Shown: positions 25,949-36,650, counted from the first letter of the stretch. The stretch is 64,000 nt of DNA from Microbacterium arabinogalactanolyticum (GCF_030268005.1 NZ_BRZC01000007.1:531554-595553); one strand, 5' to 3'. Numbers and translations are program-made. Notes: generated by a model from the letters alone, not told the origin.

Positions 25949-27189
25949 GCGTCCTCCGATCGCAGCGGCGCCCCCGCGATCCGCAGGTGCACCTCGGTGC
26001 CGTTCTCGTCGCTGCGCACGGTGCCGGACCCTCCCGCCCGCCGCATCCGCCCGATGATCGACTGCCTGACCCCGAGGCGGTCACCCGGCACCTCGTCGAG
26101 GTCGAATCCGGCGCCGCGGTCGCGGATGAACACGTCGACGCCACTCGTCGAGCCCTCGATGTACACCGAGACCTCACCGCCGGCGTGCCGGGCCGCGTTC
26201 AGCATGGCCTCGCGCGCCGCCGCAGCCAGCTCGCCGCTCGCCCGCTCGGTGGAGAGTCCGGCGGAGACGACGTCGATGTGCACGGGATAGTCGAGCTCCA
26301 GTGCTCCCGCGTAGTCGCGCAGGTCCGTCGGCAGATCGCTGTCGGCGGGGGCGTCCCCGTCGTACAGCCACGCCCGCAGCTCGCGCTCCTGCGCCCGGGC
26401 GAGACGGGCCGCCTCGCTGGAGGCGCCCGCGCGGTTCTGGATGAGCGCGAGGGTCTGCAGCACCGAGTCGTGCAGGTGCGCGGCCATCTCGCTGCGCTGC
26501 TCCTCGCGGATGCGACGCACCCGCTCGCCGGAGAGCTCGCGCCAGCGATGCATCAGCGACGAGGCGAACATCGCCAGCAGGCCGGCGAACGGCGCGAGCA
26601 GGAGCACCGGCCCGGTCGGACGCGCGACCATCGCGACCACCATCACCACCAGCAGCACGACCGCGATCCCGCGCACGACGCCCGCCTGCCGCGGTCCCCG
26701 GGTCGGGTCGATGCGATCGATGAGGTCCGCCCACAGTGCAGCCCCGACCAGCAGCACGACGGGTCCCAGCAGCAGGATGCCGAGGTCGAGCAGCATCGGC
26801 ATGCTGCCGTCCACGCCCAGATCGGGCAGGTAGACGCCGAGCATGTATCCGGTGCCCAGCTGCTGCAGCATGATCAGCTCCAGCAGCGCCCCGACGGCCA
26901 GCAGCACCCATGCCACCGGGGCCTTCCGGGAAGGCGCGGACTTCCCCGGCTCCCACGGCGTGAACACCCAGCACCAGACGTACAGCAGCACCCCCGCGCC
27001 GCTCAGCACGGTGAGCGCGATGAACATCGCCCGCACCAGCCCCGTCGACACGCCCAGGTGCCGCGCCAGCCCCTCGGCGGTGCCCGAGATCAGGCATTCA
27101 CGCGCACGCGTCAGCTCCGGACGCGGCGGCGGGACGGCCCGCGGCGGTCGCGCCAGAGGCACCAGCGGATGCTGCGCTGAAGAGGACAT
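25945..27189 (-). CDS. PspC-domain sensor histidine kinase
   Basis: A 414-residue membrane kinase. An N-terminal PspC domain (about residues 25-85, including GTAEGLARHLGVS and LLYVWCWVFTPWEP) is followed by several membrane helices. A HisKA_3-type dimerisation segment has the phospho-histidine in MAAHLHDSVLQTLAL, and a HATPase domain has Asn in EAMLNAARHA and a G-box GAGFDLDEVPGDRLG. This architecture is common in actinobacterial envelope-stress systems. The start at 27189 leaves 114 nt to the divergent PspC gene. The region includes two TCAGGGG words 11 nt apart (27241-27258), possible regulator sites. Confidence 0.88.
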   Translation of the reverse strand: MSSSAQHPLVPLARPPRAVPPPRPELTRARECLISGTAEGLARHLGVSTGLVRAMFIALTVLSGAGVLLYVWCWVFTPWEPGKSAPSRKAPVAWVLLAVGALLELIMLQQLGTGYMLGVYLPDLGVDGSMPMLLDLGILLLGPVVLLVGAALWADLIDRIDPTRGPRQAGVVRGIAVVLLVVMVVAMVARPTGPVLLLAPFAGLLAMFASSLMHRWRELSGERVRRIREEQRSEMAAHLHDSVLQTLALIQNRAGASSEAARLARAQERELRAWLYDGDAPADSDLPTDLRDYAGALELDYPVHIDVVSAGLSTERASGELAAAAREAMLNAARHAGGEVSVYIEGSTSGVDVFIRDRGAGFDLDEVPGDRLGVRQSIIGRMRRAGGSGTVRSDENGTEVHLRIAGAPLRSEDA

Positions 27190-27303
27190 GACGCCATCCA
27201 ACCATCCGCGCGTGACGTAACCGGGGCTCCGGGGCAAGGATCAGGGGCGAGTCAGGGGATCACCCCATGGCGGCGCCCGCCGGCGCGCCGACAGGATCGA
27301 AGC

Positions 27304-28923
27304 ATGACCTTCCCGACTGCCCCGCCTCCGGCACCGGAGCGACCTGCATCGCACGACACCACCCGACGATCCGATCGGTTCTTCGCTTGGGTGTCCGGCC
27401 TCGGCGTGGCCCGCTCGGACGGCTGGATCGGCGGCGTGGCGGCGGGCATCGCGTCGCGGCTGCGCATCGATCCGCTCATCGTCCGCGGCATCCTCGTCGT
27501 CGCGGCCCTGTTCGGGCTGCCGATGATCCTGCTCTACGCCGTGGCGTGGGCGCTGCTCCCCGACCCCGAGGGCCGCATCCACCTGCGCGAGCTGCTGCGC
27601 GGCCGCTTCGAGCCCGCGCAGCTCGGGATCCTCGCCGGCTTCCTGATCGGAATGCTGTCGGTCACGCCGACCGTCGGACTGTTCCTCGTCGAGCGGATCA
27701 TCAACCCGTACTCGTTCCAGACATTCGGCCCGAGTCCCTTCGGCGTCTTCCTCTTCATCGTCGGGCTGGTGCTGGTCGGCATCCTGCTCGTCCTGATCGT
27801 GCGCGCCGCGCGCCACACTCCGGGGGGTGACGCGTCGGACCCGCGAATGGCTTCAGCGGCGGCGCAGACTCCCCCGTTCCCCTCCGCTCCGGTCGGCTAT
27901 TCGGGTGCCGCCGTCGATGCGGAGATCCGAGAGGAGGATGCCGGCGTCGACTCTGCTTCGGGTGCAGAGGTCGAGTCGCCGGCATCCTCCCTCACTCTGC
28001 CGATGACGGGTGGCGAGCCCTCCGCCCCTCCTGCGGATGCCGAGGCGCTGGACGCCTGGCGCGCCCAGCATGCTGCCTGGCAGCAGCAGGACCAGGCGTG
28101 GCGCCGTCAGCAGCAGGATGCCGAGCGCGCCGCACGCGATCAGGCCCGCGCCGAGCGGCAGACCGCTGCCGCGGCGTTCGCCGCCGAGGCGGCCGAGCGA
28201 CGCCGGATCCGCCGCGCCTCCAATCCGCGCGCAGGTTTCGCCTACGTCGGCACGACCATCGGCGTGGCTCTGGTCGTCGCCTCCGCCGTGTGGCTGCTGT
28301 CGTCGGATCCCGGCGTCACGACGGGCGCCCTTGCGGTGCTGTCGGCATCGCTGGTGTTCGCCTTCGGCATGGTGATCGCGGGGGTCGCCCGGCGACGGAG
28401 CGGATTCCTGGCGTTCCTCACCGCGGGGACCCTGGTGGCAGGCCTCATCACGGGTGGCGCGGCGACGTTGGGAAACGTGGCGTTCGGCGAGGCGACGGCG
28501 AGCAATGTCCGGGAAGGCACCATGCGTCAGCCTTTCGGGAACATGCTTGTGTACCTCCAGAACACGGCGGATCGTGATTCCTATCCGGTGACGGTGCACA
28601 AGGGAGTCGGGTACACGGAGATCTTCGTCGGCGAAGGCGTCGAGCTTCGGCTGACCGCGACGGTCGGCGACGTCAACGTGTACGGCAATCGGATGGAACT
28701 GGACGCCGAGGGCAACTCCGTCGGCGGGGGGAACGACGCCTTCACCGGCACGACGCGGGCTGATGGCCGCACGGTCTACCGGGAGACGATCTCCTCACCC
28801 GTGAACCCGGCATCGCACGACGCGCCGTCGTCGATCACCGTCGTCCCCGTGACCATCGACCAAGACGCAGGCGACATCGTCATCACCTATTCCGCCCTCA
28901 CTGACAAGGAGGCCGAGAAGTGA
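27304..28923 (+). CDS. PspC domain-containing membrane protein
   Basis: A 539-residue membrane protein. An N-terminal PspC domain (about residues 35-95, GWIGGVAAGIASRL) is followed by two helices. A long Ala/Gln/Arg-rich, coiled-coil-like region (about residues 245-305) comes next, then further membrane helices. A C-terminal extracytoplasmic beta-rich domain (about 400-539) resembles the LiaF/DUF4097 toast-rack type. It is divergent from a PspC kinase, so it is probably the target or modulator of that system. The last codon overlaps the next gene's GTG start. Confidence 0.82.
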   Translation: MTFPTAPPPAPERPASHDTTRRSDRFFAWVSGLGVARSDGWIGGVAAGIASRLRIDPLIVRGILVVAALFGLPMILLYAVAWALLPDPEGRIHLRELLRGRFEPAQLGILAGFLIGMLSVTPTVGLFLVERIINPYSFQTFGPSPFGVFLFIVGLVLVGILLVLIVRAARHTPGGDASDPRMASAAAQTPPFPSAPVGYSGAAVDAEIREEDAGVDSASGAEVESPASSLTLPMTGGEPSAPPADAEALDAWRAQHAAWQQQDQAWRRQQQDAERAARDQARAERQTAAAAFAAEAAERRRIRRASNPRAGFAYVGTTIGVALVVASAVWLLSSDPGVTTGALAVLSASLVFAFGMVIAGVARRRSGFLAFLTAGTLVAGLITGGAATLGNVAFGEATASNVREGTMRQPFGNMLVYLQNTADRDSYPVTVHKGVGYTEIFVGEGVELRLTATVGDVNVYGNRMELDAEGNSVGGGNDAFTGTTRADGRTVYRETISSPVNPASHDAPSSITVVPVTIDQDAGDIVITYSALTDKEAEK

Positions 28924-29306
28924 ACACCGAGCCGACCGTCCCGCTCCCCGAGACCATGTCCGCGCCCGATGCCGAGCACGCGACGCTCCCGCTCGAGGAA
29001 TCGATCCTCCCCACGTCGGAGGGTTCCGACCCGCTCGCGGAGGCGCCGACCACGGCATCCGCTCCTCCACCCCGCACCCGCTGGGCCGCGATCGTCTGGG
29101 GTCTGTGCTTCGCCGCGATCGCCTGGTTCGGGATCTGGATGCTCAGCGACCGCGAACGTCACGACAGCGTGACCGACTGGCTCGCCTCCCTGAATCCCGG
29201 AACGATCACCGCGTTCGCGCTTCTGAGCCTGGGTGCACTCGTGCTCATCAGCGGGCTCGTCGGACTGATCCGGCGCGCGCAGCGCCGCCTCACGAACCAG
29301 AGTTGA
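28920..29306 (+). CDS. Small membrane protein coupled to the PspC gene
   Basis: A 128-residue protein with an acidic, Pro/Ala-rich N terminus of about 55 residues. Two hydrophobic helices follow (IVWGLCFAAIAWFGIWML and ITAFALLSLGALVLISGLVGL), and the tail is basic. The GTG start overlaps the upstream stop (GTGA), so it is cotranslated with the PspC protein. The family is not recognised. Its co-occurrence implies a role in the same envelope-stress module. Confidence 0.75.
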   Translation: MNTEPTVPLPETMSAPDAEHATLPLEESILPTSEGSDPLAEAPTTASAPPPRTRWAAIVWGLCFAAIAWFGIWMLSDRERHDSVTDWLASLNPGTITAFALLSLGALVLISGLVGLIRRAQRRLTNQS

Positions 29307-29327
29307 ACGTTGATGCAGACCACTGCA

Positions 29328-29361
29328 GACTCTAAAAGAGGATAAGGTCAAAAATAGAGTC
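29328..29361. promoter_or_regulatory. Inverted-repeat operator before the SufR-like gene
   Basis: GACTCTA (29328-29334) and TAGAGTC (29355-29361) are perfect 7-bp inverted arms separated by 20 nt of AT-rich sequence. The element lies 18 nt before the start of the regulator gene, within one of the most AT-rich patches of the window. It is a good candidate for autoregulation. Confidence 0.5.
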
Positions 29362-29379
29362 GCTTTCCCAGAGGTCACC

Positions 29380-30060
29380 ATGGACATCACCGCACAGGCG
29401 TCGAGCATCGGCAGCCTCGCCGACGAGACCCGGCGCGCCCTGTACGAGTACGTCGCGGGGCAGACCGAGCCGGTCAGCAGGGATGCCGCCGCCGACGCGG
29501 TCGGCATCGCCGCGCACATGGCCCGCTTTCACCTCGACAAGCTCGTCGAAGCAGGACTTCTGGACACCGAGTTCCGCCGTCTGTCCGGACGCACAGGTCC
29601 TGGCGCTGGCCGCCCGTCCAAGCTCTACCTGCGCGCAAGCGGGACGATCTCGTTGTCCCTCCCCGAGCGCCGCTACGACCTCGTCGGTCACCTGCTCGCG
29701 GGCGCCATCGAGCGCGCCGCCGAGGGCGCGGACCTCGACCGCGCCGTCGCGGACGTCGCCCATGACGAGGGCGTGCAGATCGCCGCATCCGCTCCCCGAC
29801 CCGCCGAGCCCGCGGAGGACCTCGATCGGGTCTCCGCGGTGCTCGCGGCCCAGGGCTTCGAGCCGCACGAGGAGGACGGCGCGCTCATGCTCGCCAACTG
29901 CCCGTTCGACTCGCTCGCCCGCGATCACACCGCCCTGGTGTGCTCGGCCAACCTCGCGCTGATCGGCGGAATCCTCGAGGGCATGGACTGCACGCACCTG
30001 CAGGCGCACGGCGAGCCGCACGTCGGCCAGTGCTGCGTGGCGATCCGCGCCGAGGTCTGA
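29380..30060 (+). CDS. HTH regulator with conserved cysteines (SufR-like)
   Basis: A 226-residue transcription regulator. An N-terminal winged helix-turn-helix (residues 8-80; IAAHMARFHLDKLVEAG contains the recognition helix) precedes a domain carrying LANCPF, LVCSAN, MDCTHL and QCCVAI. That spacing of cysteines is typical of ArsR/DeoR-like regulators binding a metal or Fe-S cluster, such as SufR. No suf genes are nearby. The start ATG follows CAGAGG, and an inverted repeat lies just upstream. The effector (Fe-S, metal or redox) is inferred. Confidence 0.75.
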   Translation: MDITAQASSIGSLADETRRALYEYVAGQTEPVSRDAAADAVGIAAHMARFHLDKLVEAGLLDTEFRRLSGRTGPGAGRPSKLYLRASGTISLSLPERRYDLVGHLLAGAIERAAEGADLDRAVADVAHDEGVQIAASAPRPAEPAEDLDRVSAVLAAQGFEPHEEDGALMLANCPFDSLARDHTALVCSANLALIGGILEGMDCTHLQAHGEPHVGQCCVAIRAEV

Positions 30061-30082
30061 GCGAAGCATCCGCTCGCCGGGC

Positions 30083-30158
30083 CTGAGAACAGGAGCATCG
30101 CCGAGAACAGGACGTTTCGGCCGAGAATCCTCCTGGCCTCGACGATCCCCCTGTTCTC
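30083..30158. repeat. Imperfect palindromic GAGAACAGG repeat
   Basis: The 132-nt gap between two tandem genes holds GAGAACAGG at 30086-30094, GAGAACAGG again near 30102, and CCTGTTCTC near 30150. The whole 76-nt stretch folds back on itself with a few mismatches around a centre near GGCCG (30120). It looks like a dispersed palindromic element that may also terminate transcription. Confidence 0.55.
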
Positions 30159-30192
30159 GCGCGCACCTCCGCGACCTCGTTACGCTGAAGCA

Positions 30193-30915
30193 ATGAAGAA
30201 CGACCGGCGCCGCCCCGCACGCCCGCGCCCGGGCAAGCCGGCGCCGAAGAAGGCGCAGCAGAAGCCCGCAGCACGAAAGGCCGCGCCGAAGAAGCCGTCG
30301 CCCCAGCCCCGACCGGCACCCGAGGAGCCGCGGATCCTTCGCCTCGGGCTGGTCCCCGGCACGACGCCCGGCAGGTGGATCGACACCTGGAAGGAGCGGA
30401 TGCCGCACGTCGAGCTCGAGCTGGTGCCGATGTCCTTCGCCGAGCAGCGCGAGCAGCTCGCCGAGGTCGACCTCGCGCTCGTGCGGCTGCCGGTGGCGCG
30501 TGCGGAGGACCTGCACGTGATCCCCCTCTATGACGAGCTTCCCGTGGTCATCGCGGCGAAGGAGTCGCACCTGATGGCCGCAGACGATCTCACCGCCGAC
30601 GACCTCGCCGGGGAGGTGCTGATCACCCCGGGCGATGACGTGCTCGGCACCCTGGACCTCCCCACCGTCGCCCCGCGGTTCCCCACGATCGAGACCACCG
30701 AGGACGCGGTGGCTACCGTCGCCTCCGGAGTCGGCATCCTGGTCGTGCCGATGTCGCTCGCGCGACTGCACAAGCGCAAGGACGCCGACTACCGCATCCT
30801 CCGCGACGGCCCGATCTCGACCGTCGCCCTCGCCTGGCCGCGTGACGTCACCACGCCCGACGTCGAGACCTTCGTCGGCATCGTGCGCGGGCGCACCGCG
30901 AACTCCTCGCGCTGA
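30193..30915 (+). CDS. LysR-type effector-binding domain with basic tail, no HTH
   Basis: A 240-residue protein. Residues 1-48 are a disordered basic tail with repeated KPA/PKK-type words (GKPAPKKAQQKPAARKAAPK). Residues 50-240 match the periplasmic-binding-protein-like effector domain of LysR regulators (LRLGLVPGTTPGRW, LALVRLPV, ATVASGVGILVVP). The winged-helix domain expected at the N terminus is absent, replaced by the histone-like tail, which could bind nucleic acid nonspecifically. TACGCT ends 6 nt before the ATG. The ligand is unknown. Confidence 0.75.
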   Translation: MKNDRRRPARPRPGKPAPKKAQQKPAARKAAPKKPSPQPRPAPEEPRILRLGLVPGTTPGRWIDTWKERMPHVELELVPMSFAEQREQLAEVDLALVRLPVARAEDLHVIPLYDELPVVIAAKESHLMAADDLTADDLAGEVLITPGDDVLGTLDLPTVAPRFPTIETTEDAVATVASGVGILVVPMSLARLHKRKDADYRILRDGPISTVALAWPRDVTTPDVETFVGIVRGRTANSSR

Positions 30916-30946
30916 CCCTCGGCTCAGCAGCTGGAACAGGTCATGG

Positions 30947-30981
30947 GAATGGCCGCCTCACCGAGGGTGAAGCGGCCATTC
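30947..30981. terminator. Bidirectional terminator
   Basis: GAATGGCCGC (30947-30956) pairs with GCGGCCATTC (30972-30981) in a perfect 10-bp stem between convergent genes. Confidence 0.6.
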
Positions 30982-31003
30982 GAAGCACCTGAGGTCGAGC
31001 CGA

Positions 31004-33553
<2,550 letters not shown>

Positions 33554-33569
33554 GGGGTTTCCTCTCAAA

Positions 33570-33590
33570 CTTGAGCGTACTTCTGTCAAG
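33570..33590 (-). promoter_or_regulatory. HAIR (HspR) operator of the Clp gene
   Basis: Read on the minus strand, CTTGACA, a 7-nt spacer (GAAGTAC), then GCTCAAG. The HspR-associated inverted repeat consensus is CTTGAGT-N7-ACTCAAG, so 11 of 14 arm positions match with the exact spacing. It lies 17 nt upstream of the start codon and overlaps the probable promoter, as expected for repression. Confidence 0.75.
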
Positions 33591-33653
33591 TTCAACAACA
33601 GATGATGACGCCTATTCCCGGTGGAGCGCAAATCCGCGAATAGACTCGATCGC

Positions 33654-34370
33654 ATGTCCTCGGTGCTCTACGTCTGCGTGCGCCCGGAGCGCAGCGCGGC
33701 CGACGCCGAGCACCGCTCCTTCGCCCGCGATCTCGGCATCCCGGAACTGGATCGCCTCGACCTGTTGCACGCGTCCCTGGAGACCGTCGAGTGGCAGCAG
33801 TACGACGGCTTCGTGATCGGCGGCTCGCCGTTCAACGTCACGGATGCCGTGAAGGACGAGACGCAGCAGACGGTCGAACGCGACCTGGAGCGCATCGCGG
33901 ACCGTGCCCTGACCGGCGCCGCCACGGCGCTGTTCACCTGTTACGGGATCGGCGTCGTGACGCGGATGCTGGGCGGCCGCGTCACCATGGATCATCCCGA
34001 GCGCGTGCAGGCGGCGCGCATCCGCCTCACCCCCGCTGGCGCGGAGGATCCGCTCTTCGGCCCGAACGCGCCGGCGATGAGCGTGTTCACCGCACACAAG
34101 GAATCCGCGGCCGAGACACCGCCGGATGCCGTGCTGCTGGCCACCAGGGACGACTGCCCCGTGCAGGCATACCGCGTCGGCGAGCACCTGTACGCCACGC
34201 AGTTCCACCCCGAGGCGTCACCGCAGGACTTCGCCGATCGGATGGCGGTGTACCGCGCGTCCGGCTACTTCGACCCGAGCGAGTACGCGGCCACCGAGCG
34301 AATGGTCCTGTCGGCATCCGTCGACGGGGCCGACCTGCTGGGGCGGTTCCCCGCCCTGCTCGGGCGCTGA
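33654..34370 (+). CDS. Class I glutamine amidotransferase-like protein
   Basis: A 238-residue stand-alone GATase1 domain. The nucleophile is Cys in LFTCYGIGVV, and His/Glu of the triad are in QFHPEASPQ. The strand GFVIGGSPFNVTD forms the oxyanion region. It resembles the GuaA glutaminase half and peptide-like GATases; no synthetase partner is adjacent. TAGACT (33641-33646) ends 7 nt before the ATG. It is divergent from the Clp gene, and the HAIR element lies between them. Confidence 0.82.
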   Translation: MSSVLYVCVRPERSAADAEHRSFARDLGIPELDRLDLLHASLETVEWQQYDGFVIGGSPFNVTDAVKDETQQTVERDLERIADRALTGAATALFTCYGIGVVTRMLGGRVTMDHPERVQAARIRLTPAGAEDPLFGPNAPAMSVFTAHKESAAETPPDAVLLATRDDCPVQAYRVGEHLYATQFHPEASPQDFADRMAVYRASGYFDPSEYAATERMVLSASVDGADLLGRFPALLGR

Positions 34371-34389
34371 GCGCCCCCGGAATGGGCTT

Positions 34390-34420
34390 GGTTGCGGAGC
34401 CTGTCGAAGCACCCCGCAAC
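34390..34420. repeat. Small palindromic element between convergent genes
   Basis: GTTGCGG (34391-34397) and CCGCAAC (34414-34420) flank GCCTGTCGAAGC, a word related to the dispersed CTTCGACAGGC element. It may terminate both convergent genes. Confidence 0.45.
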
Positions 34421-34427
34421 ACGGACG

Positions 34428-34886
34428 TCAGCCCCGCAGCAGGGCGATCTTCTCGTCCAGGTAGCCCGCCAGCGGCATCAGCCCGCCCGTCGCCGACCAG
34501 CGCACCGCCGGTTCGCCGTCGAGCAGCGCGAGCGGGCCGGAGGCCCCGCCTGCATCCAGGGCATCCGCGTCCAGCCGCTCCCAGCCGAGATGCACGACCT
34601 CACCCTCCGCGAATCCGCCGCGCCGGGCCATCGCTCGCCGCTCGGCGCGCGCCCGGGACGATTCCGCGGTGTACCCGCGGCGCACCTCCTCGGCGGCGCG
34701 GAGGATCTCGCCGGTGGCGAGCACTCCGTCGTCGGTGAGCAGCAGCACGCCCAGATGCCAGGCATCGCCGACCCGCACGATCCGGTCCCGCCGCCAGCGC
34801 GAAGCGCGCAGCAGGCCGAGCCCCTCGCGCGGGACGCCGGCCAGCCGCTCCCGCGCAGCGGCGAGGAGTGCAGCGGTCGTGGTCAC
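34428..34886 (-). CDS. Hypothetical protein
   Basis: A 152-residue soluble protein that I do not recognise. It begins with a helical segment (AALLAAARERLAGVP), has a strand GDAWHLGVLLL, an arginine-rich central helix (SRARAERRAMARRGG) and ends DEKIALLRG. The GTG start at 34886 follows TAGCCT by 6 nt, a leaderless layout. It is 16 nt downstream of the flavodoxin-like gene on the same strand. Confidence 0.65.
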   Translation of the reverse strand: MTTTAALLAAARERLAGVPREGLGLLRASRWRRDRIVRVGDAWHLGVLLLTDDGVLATGEILRAAEEVRRGYTAESSRARAERRAMARRGGFAEGEVVHLGWERLDADALDAGGASGPLALLDGEPAVRWSATGGLMPLAGYLDEKIALLRG

Positions 34887-34902
34887 CCGTTCAGGCTAGC
34901 CG

Positions 34903-35538
34903 TCACGCCGCGGAGGGGTATCCCTCCCGCTTCAGCAGCCGGGCCATATGCACCGCGTTGGCGACGGCCGTGCTCATGGACGACTGCACGGAGGCGGGCG
35001 TCTCGGGCAGATCCTTGTAGTCGGTCTTCTGCATCGCCTCGCCGTTCCAGTACACGCATCCCTGCGCAGGCACGCTGAACCCCACATCGCCCAGCGACTG
35101 GTAGAGCACGGCCACGATGTGATGCGCGCCGTCCTCGTTGCCCACCACGCCGGCCAGCGCGACCTTGTCGAACATCGTGGGGCGCCCCTCGGCGTCCGTC
35201 TCCCCGAGCTCGGCGTCCAGGCGCTCGAGCACGCGCTGCGCGACACTGGACTGCTGGCCGAGCCACGTCGGGGTCACGAGCACGACGATGTCGGCGGCGA
35301 GCACCTTCTCACGAAGCGAGGGCCACTCGTCCCCCTCACCCATGTCCTTGTCCACCCCGGGCAGGATGTCGTGGTCGACCGCCCGCACATGCGATGTCGC
35401 GACACCGTGCTCCTCGAGCAGACTGCTGATCTGCCCGCTCATCTTCTCCGAGCTCGACTGCGCAGGCGACGGCTTGAGGGTGCAGGAGATGGTCAGTGCG
35501 GTCAGCCGGCTCTCGTGCTGCGGCGTCGGGTCGTCCAT
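34903..35538 (-). CDS. Flavodoxin-like NAD(P)H-dependent oxidoreductase
   Basis: A 211-residue flavodoxin-fold protein of the NADPH-dependent FMN reductase group. It has the phosphate-binding region LTISCTLKPSPAQSSSEKM, the strand DIVVLVTPTWLGQQSS, and GVVGNEDGAHH near the flavin site. The N terminus carries a polar extension of about 12 residues. A GAGAGGA Shine-Dalgarno sequence precedes the ATG at 35538. It probably transfers electrons to FMN-dependent partners; the substrate is unknown. Confidence 0.8.
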   Translation of the reverse strand: MDDPTPQHESRLTALTISCTLKPSPAQSSSEKMSGQISSLLEEHGVATSHVRAVDHDILPGVDKDMGEGDEWPSLREKVLAADIVVLVTPTWLGQQSSVAQRVLERLDAELGETDAEGRPTMFDKVALAGVVGNEDGAHHIVAVLYQSLGDVGFSVPAQGCVYWNGEAMQKTDYKDLPETPASVQSSMSTAVANAVHMARLLKREGYPSAA

Positions 35539-35710
35539 GATGGTTCCTCTCGATCGGTCGGGGCGTGCCCGTGCGTACGACCTGCAGGGCGACACTCGCA
35601 CCCGATGACCGCGGTGTCCCCCGCGTTGACGCGCCCCTCCGGCGGTGCTAACGGGCGACGCTTCGCGGTGCCGTCATGAGCCACTCGGGTGCACGCCGGC
35701 GCCCAGCGCT

Positions 35711-35747
35711 GTCAACCCCCTGTCGGCGACGGCGGGCGCCTCGGCAT
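35711..35747 (+). promoter_or_regulatory. GTCAACCCCCTG element, copy 1
   Basis: GTCAACCCCCTG at 35711-35722 lies 73 nt before the Rho-N protein start. CGGCAT follows at 35742-35747, 25 nt after GTCAAC. The same word precedes four other genes in this window with similar distances, so I read it as a promoter -35 region or activator site. Confidence 0.5.
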
Positions 35748-35783
35748 CCTGGCGGCACAGACACGACGGAGAAGGAGAGCATC

Positions 35784-36053
35784 ATGCCCCGTGGACGCGG
35801 TTCGAACAGCCTCAAGGATCCGGATCTCTACGAGGAGCTCCGTGACGACGGAGCGTCGAAGGAGAAGGCCGCGCGGATCTCCAACGCGGCTGCCCGCGAC
35901 GGGCGGAAGTCCGTCGGCAAGCGCGGCGGCAAGGCCGAGGACTACGAGGATCGCACGGTCGACGAACTCAAGTCCCGCGCGAAGGAGCTCGGCCTCAAGG
36001 GCTACTCCGGCAAGCGCAAGTCGGAGCTGATCTCGATGCTGCGCGATCACTGA
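35784..36053 (+). CDS. Rho N-terminal domain (SAP-like) protein
   Basis: An 89-residue basic protein. Residues 50-89 match the Rho transcription-terminator N-terminal helix-extended-loop-helix (RTVDELKSRAKELGLKGYSG followed by KRKSELISML), a nucleic-acid-binding fold. The N-terminal half (DPDLYEELRDDGASKEKAAR, SNAAARDGRKSVGKRGG) is that of a short stress protein family common in actinobacteria. A strong Shine-Dalgarno sequence (GGAGAAGGAGAG) precedes the ATG. It is followed by dps after 48 nt. Confidence 0.8.
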   Translation: MPRGRGSNSLKDPDLYEELRDDGASKEKAARISNAAARDGRKSVGKRGGKAEDYEDRTVDELKSRAKELGLKGYSGKRKSELISMLRDH

Positions 36054-36101
36054 CGACGATCACCGATGACCCCCACCCAGACGAACCGGAGGAGAACGAA
36101 G

Positions 36102-36644
36102 ATGACGCCCACGAAGAAGCCGAGCTCGACGCAGGCCACGAGGAAGCAGAACACGACGCCGCTCACGAAGGACCAGAACGCCGAGAGCGGATTCCACGCC
36201 TCCGAGCAGCTGGGCCAGAGCCTGCAGCGGGTGCTGGTCGACCTGGTGGACCTGCAGATCCAGGGCAAGCAGGCGCACTGGAACGTCGTCGGCAAGAACT
36301 TCCGCGACACGCACCTGCAGCTGGACGAGGTGGTCGAGGCGGCGCGGCGACTGGGAGACACGGTCGCCGAGCGGATGCGGGCGCTGCACGCGATCCCCGA
36401 CGGGCGCAGCCGCACGGTGGCGGACACCACGTCTCTGCCGCCGTATCCGGACGGGGAGGTCAGCACGACCGAGACCGTCGACCTGGTCACCGAGCGGCTG
36501 GAGGCCACGATCGCCACGGTGCGCGACGTGCACGACGCGGTCGACGAGGAGGATCCCACCAGCGCCGACATCCTGCACGTCGTCCTCGAGGAGCTCGAGC
36601 AGTTCGCCTGGATGGTCAGCGCCGAGAACCGCACCCCGGCGTGA
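36102..36644 (+). CDS. dps: Dps family DNA-binding ferritin-like protein
   Basis: A 180-residue Dps protein that oxidises iron with peroxide and coats DNA. Ferroxidase ligands are visible in KQAHWNVVG (His) and HLQLDEVVE (Asp and Glu). The N-terminal 35 residues are a Lys/Thr-rich tail likely to bind DNA. Length matches the family. The ATG at 36102 has a GGAGGAGAA Shine-Dalgarno sequence. It is probably cotranscribed with the Rho-N protein gene. Two strong hairpins follow. Confidence 0.88.
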   Translation: MTPTKKPSSTQATRKQNTTPLTKDQNAESGFHASEQLGQSLQRVLVDLVDLQIQGKQAHWNVVGKNFRDTHLQLDEVVEAARRLGDTVAERMRALHAIPDGRSRTVADTTSLPPYPDGEVSTTETVDLVTERLEATIATVRDVHDAVDEEDPTSADILHVVLEELEQFAWMVSAENRTPA

Positions 36645-36650
36645 TCCACT

